NCBI GenBank assembly: GCA_949130485.1
Contig: OX422185.1
Coordinates: forward strand, 19,099,353-19,163,352
Length of the DNA stretch: 64,000 nucleotides
Reading direction: 5' to 3'
Origin: Agelas oroides
Lineage: Eukaryota > Porifera > Demospongiae > Agelasida > Agelasidae
Below, one piece after another: positions 10,771 through 21,246 of this stretch. The notes beneath the pieces are model-generated. The model ran no database searches. It was not told where the DNA came from and was given only the letters and a program-made list of their open reading frames with translations. Made by a program: the position numbers and the translations under genes. Every line of letters begins with the position of its first letter. Position 1 is the stretch's first letter.

Positions 10771-10928
10771 TTCAACAAGTTACAAAATTAATGTATACAA
10801 ATGTTCAACAAGTTACAAAATTAATGTATACAAACGTTCCAACAAGTTACAAAATTAATGTATACAAATGTTCAGAATGTCACAAAATTAATGTATACAA
10901 ATGTTCAACATGCAAGTTACAAAATTAA
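10771..10928. repeat. 34-bp tandem repeat, about 4-5 copies
   Basis: The unit is GTTCAACAAGTTACAAAATTAATGTATACAAAT-like, with small indels. It lies between the 17-bp array and the 3' end of the BEN gene. Confidence 0.85.
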
Positions 10929-11081
10929 TTACAATGGTTTATAATGTGCAGAATATGAGAACTAACAGTTCTATCTCAATGCACATGCATACATTGAAAA
11001 TTGAATCACAGTCTTCATTGACGATTCAGAAGATGTAAACTGTTGTTCTTAAAGATAAATTTTTAACTGTTAACATATTTC

Positions 11082-11340
11082 TCAGTTTTTAGGTCTCAGT
11101 CTATTACACTTGTGCCCTATAGCATCTTTACATTTCTTCCACAGTGCTTCCTGGTCTTTTTGTGGAGAGTTCATTACAAATTTTGTGATCGTTATGCGCT
11201 TTATTTCTTGCATCTTGGTGGGATCCAATGTACGAGGTGTGTTTCTAGCCATCACTTCTTTTCCAAAGAAGTAATACAATGCTAGATGAACAGCCATCTT
11301 CCCTGCATCTTCTTGGCGATAAAATTTTTCAATGACTTCT
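11082..11340 (-). other. BEN domain coding segment
   Basis: The C-terminal domain runs from about 11340 to the stop at 11082. The hallmark helices are LALYYFFGKEV, IKRITITKFV and WKKCKDAIGHKCNRLR. It has a normal length for the family and ends three residues before the stop. Confidence 0.8.
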
Positions 11341-14300
11341 TCAACTGATTGCTTTGGACTAAAGCTAGAAAGAGAAGGCTGCGAGAGTTGGTACTGTAGC
11401 TGTGGACAGGCAAAAGATGTGTGATAAAGGGGCTGGTACTGCTGCTGCTGATGCATCGGAGAAGGGAGCTGGCACTGCTGCTGATGTATCGGAGGAGGGA
11501 GCTGGCACTGCTGCTGCTGTATCGGAGGAGGGGGCTGGCACTGCAGCTGCTGTATCGGAGGAGGGAGCTGGCACTGCTGCTGCTGTATCGGAGGAGGGAG
11601 CTGGCACTGCTGCTGCTGTATCAGAGGAGGGGGCTGGCACTGCTGCTGCTGTATCGGAGGAGGGGGCTGGCACTGCTGCTGCTGCTGTGTCGGAGGTGAG
11701 GGCTGGTAGTGTTGCTGCTGGTGACAGGCAAGAGGTGTGGGATGATGGTATTGCTGTTGCTGAATGTCTGAAGCTGGGTATTGCTGAGACTGAAGGGGCA
11801 AGAGGTGGGGCTGCTGATGAAGAGGTTGGGCTGGTGACAGCTGGTACTGCTGAAGGGTAGGAAAGTCAACCTGGCTGCTAGTCAGTAGTTCCCACAAGTA
11901 GTTTATTTCCTGTGTGGAATCTTCCGCTTGTGAAACAAAGGGGAGCGAGTATGTTCCTGCTGATGCTGATGCTCCTCCACTTGGGGTTATAGCAGATGAT
12001 GAGGACTGTGGGTGGCCAAGACCTTCGGTTGTAGCATATGTTGATAGTGGGGGGCCATAACCTGCAGATGATGAGGATGGTGGGTGGCTAGGAACTGTAG
12101 TTGTAGCATATGATGAGGACGGTGGCTGGCTAGGACCTGTGGTTGTAGCAGATGATGAGGATGGTGGCTGGCTCGGACCTGTGGTTGTAGCATATGATGA
12201 GGACGGTGGCTGGCTAGGACCTGTGGTTGTAGCATATGATGAGGACGGTGGCTGGCTAGGACCTGTAGTTGTAGCGGATGATGAGGACGGTGGCTGGCTC
12301 GGACCTGTGGTTGTAGCATACGATGAGGACGGTGGCTGGCTAGGACTTGTGGTTGTATCATATGATGAGGACGGTGGCTGGCTAGGACCTGTGGTTGTAG
12401 CAGATGATGAGGACAGTGGCTGGCTAGTACCTGCAGATGTAAGATGGCTAGGACCTGCAGATGTAAGATGGTTAGGACTAGTTTGTGGTAGGAACTGGCT
12501 TCTGGATATCCCTTGAGTTTCAGACAGTTTCTGCATAATCCATTCCTGGTTCCGCATCATTTGTTCCTGATTCTTTGCATTTACTTCTAGGAACTGTGAA
12601 AATAGTTTGAGGTGTGTTGTAAGTGCTTCCAGTGCATCTGGCTCACCGTCTGTTTAAAATGGAAAAGCAGTTTACAAGTAAAGTGCTAACCTTGTATTCT
12701 TCAACCCAGCTTTTGTTGCACAACAGAAGGAGGCATACACGAAATTCAAACCCAGGACACCTGGCTTGTGCAACCAGTGTTCTACAACTGAGCCATGACA
12801 ACCGGATAACCACCAGCAATCTGGTTCTGACGGCACGTGCTGAGGTGTCCTCGGTTCCATTCCTGGTGACTCCCGGCCTTTTCACTTTCCTCTATTTTCG
12901 TCTCAAAACATCTAAATTCTCTTTATTCCAACGTGAGACAAGAGTTCTAGACTGAGAAAACCACTCAGCATGGGTTCTCTACTGGATGAGATAACGGGGT
13001 TCTGACAGCACATGCTGAGTGACTGCCAGGTGTATGACTGAGGCATTTCAATACCACCTGCACAGTATATATAGAGGATTGTGATGCTGGTGGTTGTCCA
13101 GTTGTTGTAGCTCAGCAGGAGCCCTGGGTTAGATTCCCAGCGAGGTTTATCCACTTTCCTACTGGAGCGACAAAAACTGGAGTGAAGGCCTGGGTGTAAG
13201 TTTAAGAAGAGCATATGTTTCATGACATTATATAGACATAACTGTGTGTGCAAGTTTTTGGTTGCTAAAAATGATGCTGTTGTTTCCTTGACTAGTTACC
13301 AACAGCAATTTGAGGGTAAATGAGCAGCAGCTGTATACAAGCTGGATGCGGATGGGGTCAGGGGACCTACCCCACTCTTAGCAGCCCCCCCACGGACTAG
13401 ATACTGATGCCCTCTTTCATGGACAAAATACACACACACTGCTCTCTTTTCCAGAGCCATGCAATAGATAGACCAATCATGTGATGTGTTCCACAAAGAT
13501 GAGTACCAACAGAGGGCCTAGGCCCATTTGAAAAATCAGAGAAAGGGCCTCGTATCCACTGTTTGTGCAGGTGCTTAATTAGTGCATAAAACTCACGTGA
13601 AATTATGCAAGGGTGTGTCAAATGATGGCCTATATCATGTGGTTATGAACTATGACATTACATATATCGCCAAAGAGGTGACCGCTGCTCTCCGAGCCCT
13701 TTGCCCACGCCTTCTAGCCCCAGCACTTATCGCTTGAACTGCACTGTCGATGTGGGCCGATCTTCACGCTATAACTTTGTAACATGAATTATAACTTGCC
13801 AAAACTCATAAGCAGCCAAATTTCTCTTGGATAAATGCTTCATAGATGCTTTATTTTCAAGTTTGAGCACAGTCGTTTCGCAGGAAGGCAGGGATACAAC
13901 ATGGCAGAATCCGTGTCTTACACACAAATAGCTATTGTCAGCAGTGTATGATTAAAACCACAGGGCTTTTCCAATGTTTTTGCTCTTTGCATACTGCAAG
14001 CAATCAAAAACTGGAGGCCAAGGCCTGGGAATGTAGCTACTGGATCCAAACGTCCTCCAGTGACTGCTATTGCACATAAGTTACTTGCACTTTGGCCAGC
14101 CTTCCATGAAGCCTTCTATGAACACACACAGAAATCAAGGAGGTTCAAATCTATTCATTCAGGCAACTCAAGCACATGACTTTCTGCATACTAACATGAT
14201 ACTAGCTCTTTATTCTCAAGAATAGCATCAACTTCTGAACCTAGTCACGCAAAGCAACTGTGGCAGACTATATACATCTGCTGGTGGAAGCGAACAAAGA

Positions 14301-17169
14301 CAATTTTCTATGGGGAACCAAATCACTCAAAAAGCCTTTTTGCATGTCGCTCACTTTTTTGCGTGTCACCCACTTTTTGGCATGTCACTCTCTTTTTTTG
14401 TGTTTCTGATATATATATAATTATATATATATATCGGACGTCCGATATATATGTTACAGCCGGATTTCAAAACTTTGACTGGTTTGTAAACTGTTCAACT
14501 GGATTATAAGCTGGTCAGCCGGATTTAAAAACCGGTCCAGTTTACACAAAGTCAAAAAGTGGGTCAATAAGCCAGCATGCACAGTCACGAAGCGGGCCGT
14601 CGCATGCACTGGACGGCTTAGCACCTTGTTCATGTGGTCAACGGTCTTTCACGTGTGCTGATAAAAGCTACTGGAAAGAAGCTGCAAAACACAACCTGGG
14701 AACTAGTCAGTTCTTTTTCATGTTAGCATTAGCTTTACGTGTTACTCTCGCAAGTGAGACCCAACCAACGCCAGCATGGATCGCTTTCAACGTCAGATCC
14801 GCGCTGGCGTTGGTTGGGTCTCGCTTGCGAGACCTTGCTTGTATGCTTCTGTTAATCGTTCAACCAGCTTTCATGCCGTTCGAGCCACAGGCTGTTTGTT
14901 CGGCAAGCTTGTACAGCTTTCATGCCGTTCAGGCTGCTTGTAAATGCTTCCAAGCCGTTCGGCCTGGTTTCTACATGGGACCACTTCGTTTTGTATAATT
15001 GAAAGTGGGCCAACCAGTTTAAAAACTGGATGACCGGTTTATAAACCGGTGGCCTGTTTACAAACTGGTCAAGTTTGCAATCAGTTCGCAACATTTTTTT
15101 CGGATGTCTGATATATATACCAGGTGTCTGATATCTTCTTGTTATTAGTAAACATACAAGCTATGTTATTTGTAAACATACAAAGCAGTTTACACTGTAA
15201 ACAAAGTAGCTTATAGGACACATCATTTTACAACTTCCTGTGGTATATGAAACAGAATCTACAACTTCCTGTCAGTATAATATTATTATTATTATTATTA
15301 AATATATACAACACACCAATACAGATGCAGGGGTGAAAAAAGACTAATTAGTACATATTGTATAAATTAAGTCATTGATCTCTGAAGGGTTTCCATGAAG
15401 ACGATGTATATGTAATAGATAAACCACAGCAGACATGCTATTAATCCAAAATACCACAGCAAACCATGCTATCACTTATTACTACTATAAGGGCTTGAGG
15501 ACCGAAGCTATCGATACCTAAAGGACATGGTGACCTTTTGTACGACGATACGCTAGCCTCGTATTCATGCCTGCTTACACCAACACTTGACCCTAGTAGT
15601 ACTCACTGTTAGTACTGCAAACACAACAAACACAGCTGCGCTACAGCTAAGCATGCCCCAAGCTTCAGTATTTTCAAACGACCTCTGGTTACGCTGACAG
15701 GGCAGCTTTCGCAACATACAGCTAGCGCCTGTACTTTTGTGGACACAGAACACCTTCGTTCGATACTTTTACTATTCTGCCAACAGGTAGCCATAGGAGA
15801 ATAGTCTCGTGCCCAGACTATTTTTCGCACGCGGAGGGGAAAAATAGTCTGGTCAACTGCCTATTCAATTTTTGTTCCGTGCGGTTTAAAAATTGGTGAC
15901 GCAACGGCTTCAAAAATGTATTATGTGATGTCACACAAAGCTTGAAACTACGAAAGAGCTCTAAAGAGACGGCTTGTTGCAGGCATCATCCTTCTCGGAA
16001 CTTCTGAACGCCAAGAGATGAAGATTCACAAAACACGAAGCCTCTGCCAACCTCAGATAGCCCTGAGACAATCTTATCGACATTTGAAAGCCTCAGGAAC
16101 TTCACACTGCCAGTTTTCAAGCTCAGAAACACACACCGCCCGTTCACAGAAGTCCTGGCATTCCTTTGCCGGTCGTTCTCTGGTTCTACAAGGCTTAGTC
16201 TCCTGCATAGCGCTTCAACTGCCTAGCCAGCTTTGATAGCTGTACGTGACGTCATTCGCATGAAGCAATCTGATTGGAGCGCCACGAATGTGGCGCTTGG
16301 AACAAAAATTGAATAGGCAGTTGACCAGACTATTTTTCCCCTCCGCGTGTGAAAAATAGTCTGGGCACGAGACTAATAGGAGAACACGCTAACTGCTCAT
16401 GGTCTGAAAAAGTGACCTCCGCCTTTTACCCCACCCAAAATTGAAAACGTGTCCTACAACATTTCTGTGACAACCTTGTAGGTGGCACCTCAATTAGCCA
16501 ATCAGATTAGTATTCAAAGAAACCAATCAGATTTCTCAGTAAGTGTGAAATTACTTTACACTTTTCAATGGATCAAGCATTTATACAGAGAACTTTACGG
16601 TATTAGGAAAATAATACCCACCTGTTAGGCAGGTGTGAAGTGGAGAAACAAGGGTGAAGTGGAGAATACATAATAGTTAGACACTAGGATCTATGCAATT
16701 TAGAAACCCGAGGGCCCCCAGGCTATAGAATCCTGAGCGTAGTGAGGACGCTACTAGGGAGCCCGAGGGTTTATAAATTTTGGCCCAAAAATGGTCTCAG
16801 AAGCAATAAATTACCAATATTTTCTGGGAGGGGGGGGTCATGCCTCAAGACCCCCCTAGCTGTTGTGTGCTTACACACACACCAGTAACCTGACCACTTC
16901 AAATCTGATTACTACAGCCCTGAATCAGGACTACACAAATGTGCAGTAAAAAAATCCCCCATATAAGGCAAATGCCACTCCCAAAGGGCATGCTGCTGGG
17001 GTCAAACCCACCACCAAGCTACCAGCTGTAGTAAAATACATGTGTAGCCTCTGGTAGACCTCCTACCTGGCTGGTACTTCGCTTTTTTCGTGGCGGGAGG
17101 GCTGTCTTCGAAAGTACGTGCATTACCATCGTATATACATGACCTGCTGCGAATCTCCTCCTTGGACAT
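11082..17169 (-). CDS. BEN-domain protein, two-exon model
   Basis: Exon 1 (17169-17067) starts MSKEEIRSRSCIYDGNARTF and ends at donor CCAG/GTAGGA in phase 1. Exon 2 (12649-11082) opens after acceptor TTTAAACAG with the matching phase, giving 1671 nt and 556 aa. After a short helical segment (DALEALTTHLKLFSQFLEVN) come about nine imperfect GPSQPPSSSYATTT repeats, then a Gln/Pro region of CQLPPPIQQQQ repeats. The last 75 residues match the BEN pattern: AVHLALYYFFGKEVMARNTP, LDPTKMQEIKRITITKF, ALWKKCKDAIGHKCNRLR. BEN domains bind DNA or chromatin factors, so I infer a nuclear regulator with a long disordered region. The repeats are DNA-level tandem arrays likely to vary in length. Extra exons in the 4.4-kb intron cannot be excluded. 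The BEN exon is firm; the link to exon 1 rests on phase and splice sites. Confidence 0.72.
11440..11700. repeat. Coding tandem repeat, Gln/Pro type (BEN gene)
   Basis: About eight units of roughly 30 bp, CTGCTGCTGTATCGGAGGAGGGGGCTGGCA-like, encode QCQ(L/P)PPPIQQQ on the minus strand. Other frames give misleading long ORFs (EEGAGTAAAVS and LALLLLYRRR repeats). Confidence 0.9.
12080..12425. repeat. Coding tandem repeat, Ser/Thr/Pro type (BEN gene)
   Basis: About nine units of 42 bp encode GPSQPPSSSYATTT on the minus strand. The high similarity between units implies recent expansion or gene conversion. Confidence 0.9.
12690..12865 (-). mobile_element. tRNA-derived SINE
   Basis: On the minus strand, TGGCTCAGTTGTAGAACACT resembles a tRNA A box (D arm) and CCTGGGTTTGAATTTCG a B box (T arm), at tRNA-like spacing. 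The preceding GATTGCTGGTGGTTATCCGG is shared with the copies at 13.1 and 61.6 kb. It lies in the BEN intron just upstream of exon 2. Confidence 0.6.
13063..13150 (+). mobile_element. tRNA-derived SINE fragment
   Basis: TATATAGAGGATTGTGATGC, then TGGTGGTTGTCCAG and TTGTAGCTCAGCAGGAGC (A-box-like), then CCTGGGTTAGATTCCCAG (B-box-like). The leader is shared with the 61.6-kb copy. The anticodon-arm region is deleted. Confidence 0.6.
13160..14400. other. BEN gene intron, no further feature seen
   Basis: Single-copy AT-rich sequence. I see no supported exon in either direction. Confidence 0.45.
14408..15120. mobile_element. Foldback element with long diverged TIRs
   Basis: The left arm (GATATATAT...CCGATATATATGTTAC, then CTGGTTTGTAAACTG, CCGGATTTAAAAACCGG) is mirrored on the right (ACCAGTTTAAAAACTGG, CCGGTTTATAAACCGG, CAAACTGGTCAAG, CGGATGTCTGATATATA). 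The arms are roughly 130-150 bp and clearly diverged. The interior holds a second palindrome (14746-14832). No clear target duplication could be assigned. Confidence 0.6.
14746..14832. repeat. 87-bp palindrome inside the foldback element
   Basis: TCTCGCAAGTGAGACCCAAC at the left pairs with GTTGGGTCTCGCTTGCGAGA at the right, and the arms continue through CAACGCCAGC/GCTGGCGTTG. Confidence 0.85.
15802..16375. mobile_element. 574-bp MITE, TAGTCTCG family, 9-bp TSD
   Basis: Termini TAGTCTCGTGCCCAGACTAT and ATAGTCTGGGCACGAGACTA continue as roughly 95-bp arms (GGAGGGGAAAAATAGTCTGG, CAACTGCCTATTCAATTTTT). Exact 9-bp repeats ATAGGAGAA flank it (15793-15801, 16376-16384). The about 380-bp interior is unique here and has no convincing ORF. 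Confidence 0.94.
16390..17030. other. BEN intron, no gene seen
   Basis: It contains a poly-G run near 16829-16836 in a repeat-like GGCCCAAAAATGG context. No exon is supported. Confidence 0.4.
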
Positions 17170-17339
17170 CTTGAACTCGCTCCCTGTTGTGTACCTCGCT
17201 CTTTCCCCAAAGAATCGTTCACTGATATGTCCGAGTCCCTCGCTTCTCGATCAAACTCAAGATTCGCCCACACTTGTATGCCTCGAATGAAATTGGTCGG
17301 TGGGGAGGCACAGCTTTGCGAATGACAAATGGCTATGGG

Positions 17340-17793
17340 ACTGTAAACAATGACGTCAAATGCCCTTTAACCGTAACGATCGTACCGATCGTACTAACCG
17401 TACCTACCATACTTACCATACTCAGGTTCAGTTGCCTACCCACTTCTGATGAAGAAGAGCCTGGGGACGTGGATTACCCCAACCCGTCAATTGACTGTCT
17501 TTGTGGACGCACGGGAGGGTATATTATCTATGACGGGAGGGATACCTGTATTATATTATCTATGACGGGAGGGATACCTGTATTTTAAAAATACAAGTAT
17601 CCCTCCCGTCATAGATAATATACCCTCCCGTGCGTCCACAAAGACAGTCAATTGACGGGTTGGGGTAATCCACGTCCCCAGGCTCTTCTTCATCAGAAGT
17701 GGGTAGGCAACTGAACCTGAGTATGGTAAGTATGGTAGGTACGGTTAGTACGATCGTTACGGTTAAAGGGCATTTGACGTCATTGTTTACAGT
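17340..17793. repeat. 454-bp inverted repeat (hairpin)
   Basis: Arms of about 210 bp start ACTGTAAACAATGACGTCA and end TGACGTCATTGTTTACAGT. They match almost base for base, including GATGAAGAAGAGCCTGGGGA and CCGTCAATTGACTGTC. The centre is a direct repeat of ATTATCTATGACGGGAGGGA. I could find no target duplication. It sits just upstream of BEN exon 1. A transcript would form a long double-stranded RNA. Confidence 0.93.
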
Positions 17794-17993
17794 AGTATTT
17801 TTAATGCCATATCAGCATTTTACTGTTTATGTTGAGGTTTCCTGTACAAGCTCAAGACACAAGACACAAAGAGAGTAAACTAGTTCACATTGATTGGAGT
17901 AGACAGAACCTGCCTGAACTTTTCATTTGACTCAAGAATCCCAGGAATGGACCAGGTAGCTAATTAGTTGACCTGCTGTGTAACAAACAATCT

Positions 17994-19782
17994 GGCCATG
18001 GCGATGTATGCCATTGGCACTCTCCCCCTTATCCGCAAGCTACATGGCGATGTGACACAGGTCTGGTATGCTGATGATGCGTCTGCGGGTGGGAGAACTT
18101 CAGACCTGCGTGTATGGTGGGACAGTCTGGTATCATATGGCCCACGTTTTGGATACAATCCCAACCCATGCAAGACATGGCTGGTTGTCAAGCCCGAGCA
18201 TTTACCCGCAGCAGAAGAACACTTCCGAGGCTCTGGAGTCAACATCACTATCCAGGGACATAGATACCTCGGTGCCCCTTTAGGGTCAAAGTCCTTTGTA
18301 GAAGATTTCATCCGGGACAAGATCAGCTGTTGGGGTTCTGAGATCAGACGTCTAGCCGAGATTGCTAAAGTCCAACCTCAGGCTGCATATGCTGTCTTTA
18401 CCCACGCCCTTACAAGCAGGTGGACGTTCCTCATACGCACTGCTCCTGGCATAGAACCTCTCTTGCAACCATTAGAGGAAGCAATCCGGCACCAATTTCT
18501 GCCGGCAATGACTGGGAGACAAGGAATCACTGACATAGAGAGGGAATTATTGGCCCTACCAGCGCGCCATGGTGGCCTTGGTGTACAGATTCCAACTAGA
18601 AATGCTAAAAACCAGTTCAAAGCCTGCACAGAAGTGACTGCTCCCCTCGTGAAGCTCATCCGCCAATGGAACCCCAATTATCCCAAGCCCTCGCAGCAAG
18701 AGCAGAGGCAGATGAAGTCTGCACTCCGCACAAGGAACCGAAGAGAAACCACAAAAGAGGCTGAGTTATTGAAACCAAAACTATCAGGGGCTGGGCAAAG
18801 GGCAATGGAACAGGCCAGCGAAAAAGGTGCCTCTACATGGCTCACAGCCATCCCCATGTCCAAACACGGCTTCAACCTTCACAAACAGGCCTTCAGAGAT
18901 GCCCTCTGCCTTAGGTTTGGCTGGACACCAGCAAGACTAGCCACACACTGCCCATGTGGCCAACCATTTAGTGTTAACCACGCGTTCAGCTGCCCGAAGG
19001 GTGCCATGCCTTCCATTCGACACAATGCTATCAGAGACATCACTGCACAACTTCTCACGGAGGTATGCCCAAACGTTTGTGTAGAACCCATTCTCCAGCC
19101 GTTGACTGGAGAGAAATTCCCCTTCAGAAGCACCAATACTGAGGAAGGCGCAAGACTTGACATCAAGGCCCAAAATTTCTGGGACAAAAGCAAAAAATCA
19201 ACCTTCTTTGATGTCAGAATCTTCAACTCCCATGCACCAACGAATTGTACTTCCTCCACCGACGCTTGCTACAGAAGACATGAACGCGAGAAGAGGAGAG
19301 CATATGAACAGCGTGTCCTCGAAGTGGAGCATGGTACCTTTACTCCTCTGGTCCTGTCCACAAGTGGAGGTTGGGGTCCGTCTGCCACGGTTGCTTTCAA
19401 GAGACTTGCAGGTCTCATTTCTGAGAAACACGACCAACCATACAGTAGCACCCTCAGCTTCATCAGATGTAAGATCGCTTTCAGCTTGATTGACTCAGCC
19501 ATCGCATGCCTCCGAGGTCCCAGATCTGCCTTCCATGCTCCAGCCAGGGACTTCAACCTGACAGACCACCCCCTGGACCTCATCCATGCTGAGGTCCATC
19601 TTCAGGCCTAAACACCAGTCAATCTTAACATGCCAATTGGACATTAATAGAACTCTTACAATTCTTTATATGCTATTTGGTTTCCATGTTTTTCCTACTT
19701 TCCTTTTTTTACTCATCTGTACAGAGTACACACATATATATATATTTTTTTAAAAAAACGAAAAAAAAAAAAAAAAAAAAAA
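17994..19782 (+). mobile_element. 5'-truncated RLE-type LINE with poly(A) and 14-bp TSD
   Basis: Exact 14-bp direct repeats GTAACAAACAATCT flank the element (17980-17993 and 19783-19796). It starts inside the reverse-transcriptase coding region and ends with an A-rich tail at 19751-19782. This is the signature of target-primed reverse transcription with 5' truncation. Confidence 0.95.
17998..19611 (+). CDS. LINE reverse transcriptase C-terminus plus restriction-like endonuclease
   Basis: The open frame begins upstream at 17968, but its first ten residues are host flank. Element sequence starts at about LAMAMYAIGTLPLIRKL. VWYADDASAGG carries the catalytic YADD; the upstream RT motifs are lost. 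The thumb and linker region includes ALTSRWTFLIRTAPGIEPLL and LLALPARHGGLGVQIP. A CxC...H...C zinc motif (HCPCGQPFSVNHAFSC, about residues 308-323 of the listed frame) with nearby RHN is followed by ARLDIKAQ and STFFDVRIFNSHAP, which fit a PD-(D/E)xK endonuclease as in R2/NeSL-like LINEs. About 538 residues are uninterrupted to the stop at 19611, so the copy is young but cannot be autonomous. Confidence 0.85.
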   Translation: MAMYAIGTLPLIRKLHGDVTQVWYADDASAGGRTSDLRVWWDSLVSYGPRFGYNPNPCKTWLVVKPEHLPAAEEHFRGSGVNITIQGHRYLGAPLGSKSFVEDFIRDKISCWGSEIRRLAEIAKVQPQAAYAVFTHALTSRWTFLIRTAPGIEPLLQPLEEAIRHQFLPAMTGRQGITDIERELLALPARHGGLGVQIPTRNAKNQFKACTEVTAPLVKLIRQWNPNYPKPSQQEQRQMKSALRTRNRRETTKEAELLKPKLSGAGQRAMEQASEKGASTWLTAIPMSKHGFNLHKQAFRDALCLRFGWTPARLATHCPCGQPFSVNHAFSCPKGAMPSIRHNAIRDITAQLLTEVCPNVCVEPILQPLTGEKFPFRSTNTEEGARLDIKAQNFWDKSKKSTFFDVRIFNSHAPTNCTSSTDACYRRHEREKRRAYEQRVLEVEHGTFTPLVLSTSGGWGPSATVAFKRLAGLISEKHDQPYSSTLSFIRCKIAFSLIDSAIACLRGPRSAFHAPARDFNLTDHPLDLIHAEVHLQA

Positions 19783-19799
19783 GTAACAAACAATCTAGG

Positions 19800-20570
19800 A
19801 TGGCCAAAAAGAAGAATCGAAATTTCAAAGCAAGGGAGGAAAAGCAATGATATTCCAACCTCGAGCAACAAAACTCTTTTGACACAAGATTGGCACAGCC
19901 TTTCAAAGAAAGTAGTTTGGCCATGTGATTCATCACACACGTCCAAGCACGATTGTCACGCTAGTGCATGGCAAATGTAATGTCAAATGTGGCCACTTGT
20001 CAAGTTTGGTATAAATGCTTTCTTTTTTTCAGTGGTCCAATGTACAATCTTAGAACCCAATTTAGTATGGCTCACTGAAGTAGCTAATAATAATATGGAA
20101 GGTAGCTATCTAAAAATAGAACACCCACAAAACTTCACTTCTTACCATACATTTGTCGATAGCTAACTAGAACCAGATTTGGGGTTAACATGTTGCTCAA
20201 AGCGTTGTGTCTCACAAGAGAACCTTGTATGCTTATTCTGAGGAAAAATGCGCAGTTCAGTGCTGTTTGGCACCCCACAACAGTGGGGGACAGTCTGTGA
20301 TGACTTCTGGTCCTCAACTAACACTTAGGTGGCTTGCTGTCAGCTGGGATTCTCTGGTTCCAGCTCACATTCAAAGTTAGCATGCAAGTATTACATGGGA
20401 GTATCTTGTAACATGTTTTAGTGTCTACTGTCTAAATACCTGTGAAGGAATCTGTACAATGAGTGGCTACTTCAAATTGAAGCTAAACCAGCCATGTGAC
20501 TTGCGAAGATGAATAAGTAGTGACAGATTTAGTCCCAACCCATTTCTGAGCTACTAGCTAGGGGAGGCCA
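19800..20570. other. Intergenic, no gene seen
   Basis: AT-rich sequence between the LINE and the next MITE, without supported exons. Confidence 0.45.
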
Positions 20571-20580
20571 AAGATATACC

Positions 20581-20908
20581 TAGTCTTGTGCCCCGCCCAC
20601 GCGTGCCTCCCAGCGAGGAACGGTCTGGTGAACGAAGTCGAATTTCTTGGGCTTATTACCCAAAAGTGGTAATGACCAATGAGATTGCGAGGTTGGTAAT
20701 TATTATGTAGCACTTAATTCCCTTACAACAGTAAAATTTGTTCATTTTCATTCGAGTATCCATACCTTTTTTTGAGCGGGTTGGCCGCAAAATGTTTTGA
20801 TCGTTGCTAGGTTACATTGTCGCAAAAGCGTGCGCTAGCCCAAGAAATTCAACTTGGTTCACCAGACCATTTCTCCTCGTGAGAGGGTGGGGTCTGGGGA
20901 CGAGACTA
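20581..20908. mobile_element. 328-bp MITE, TAGTCT family, 9-bp TSD
   Basis: Termini are TAGTCTTGTGCCCCGCCC and GGGTGGGGTCTGGGGACGAG ACTA. Sub-terminal arms GGTCTGGTGAACGAAGT and CTTGGTTCACCAGACC pair. Exact 9-bp repeats AGATATACC flank it (20572-20580, 20909-20917). Confidence 0.92.
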
Positions 20909-21246
20909 AGATATACCATGTACGATAACTACTGTAGTATATCCCAGCTAAGATCTGTAGTACATGTGGATGGGCATATCTTTGATTTTTGTGAACTGGA
21001 CAAGTCTCTCCATCTTGACAATTCTGACTGATTGTAGTTTTTTTGATGTTTGTTCGTTTGTTTGTTTTTTGTTTCTTTAATCAGCCTCTCCCCATTCCAT
21101 GTTGTGCACAATACTTGCTTCAAGGATTTTCCAAAAGAAGTACAAAAATTGGATAAATAATCATATTAATTAGCATCAAATCGGTCTGCCTGCAAAACAA
21201 TAACAATTTGACAATTATTACCATGAAAAAGATTCAGGTACTATTT

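Noticed and set aside
10036..10778. Three overlapping minus-strand ORFs of 156-228 codons
   Set aside because: They are translations of the 17-bp minisatellite in three frames; no non-repeat protein content.
11402..11860. Plus-strand ORF with GAGTAAAVSEE repeats
   Set aside because: Antisense of the Gln/Pro repeats in the BEN exon; the minus frame carries the conserved domain.
12139..12516. Plus-strand ORF with DEDGGWLGPVVVA repeats
   Set aside because: Antisense of the Ser/Thr/Pro repeats in the BEN exon.
17968..17997. First ten residues of the 547-codon RT ORF
   Set aside because: They lie in host flank and the 14-bp target duplication; LINE sequence starts at 17994.
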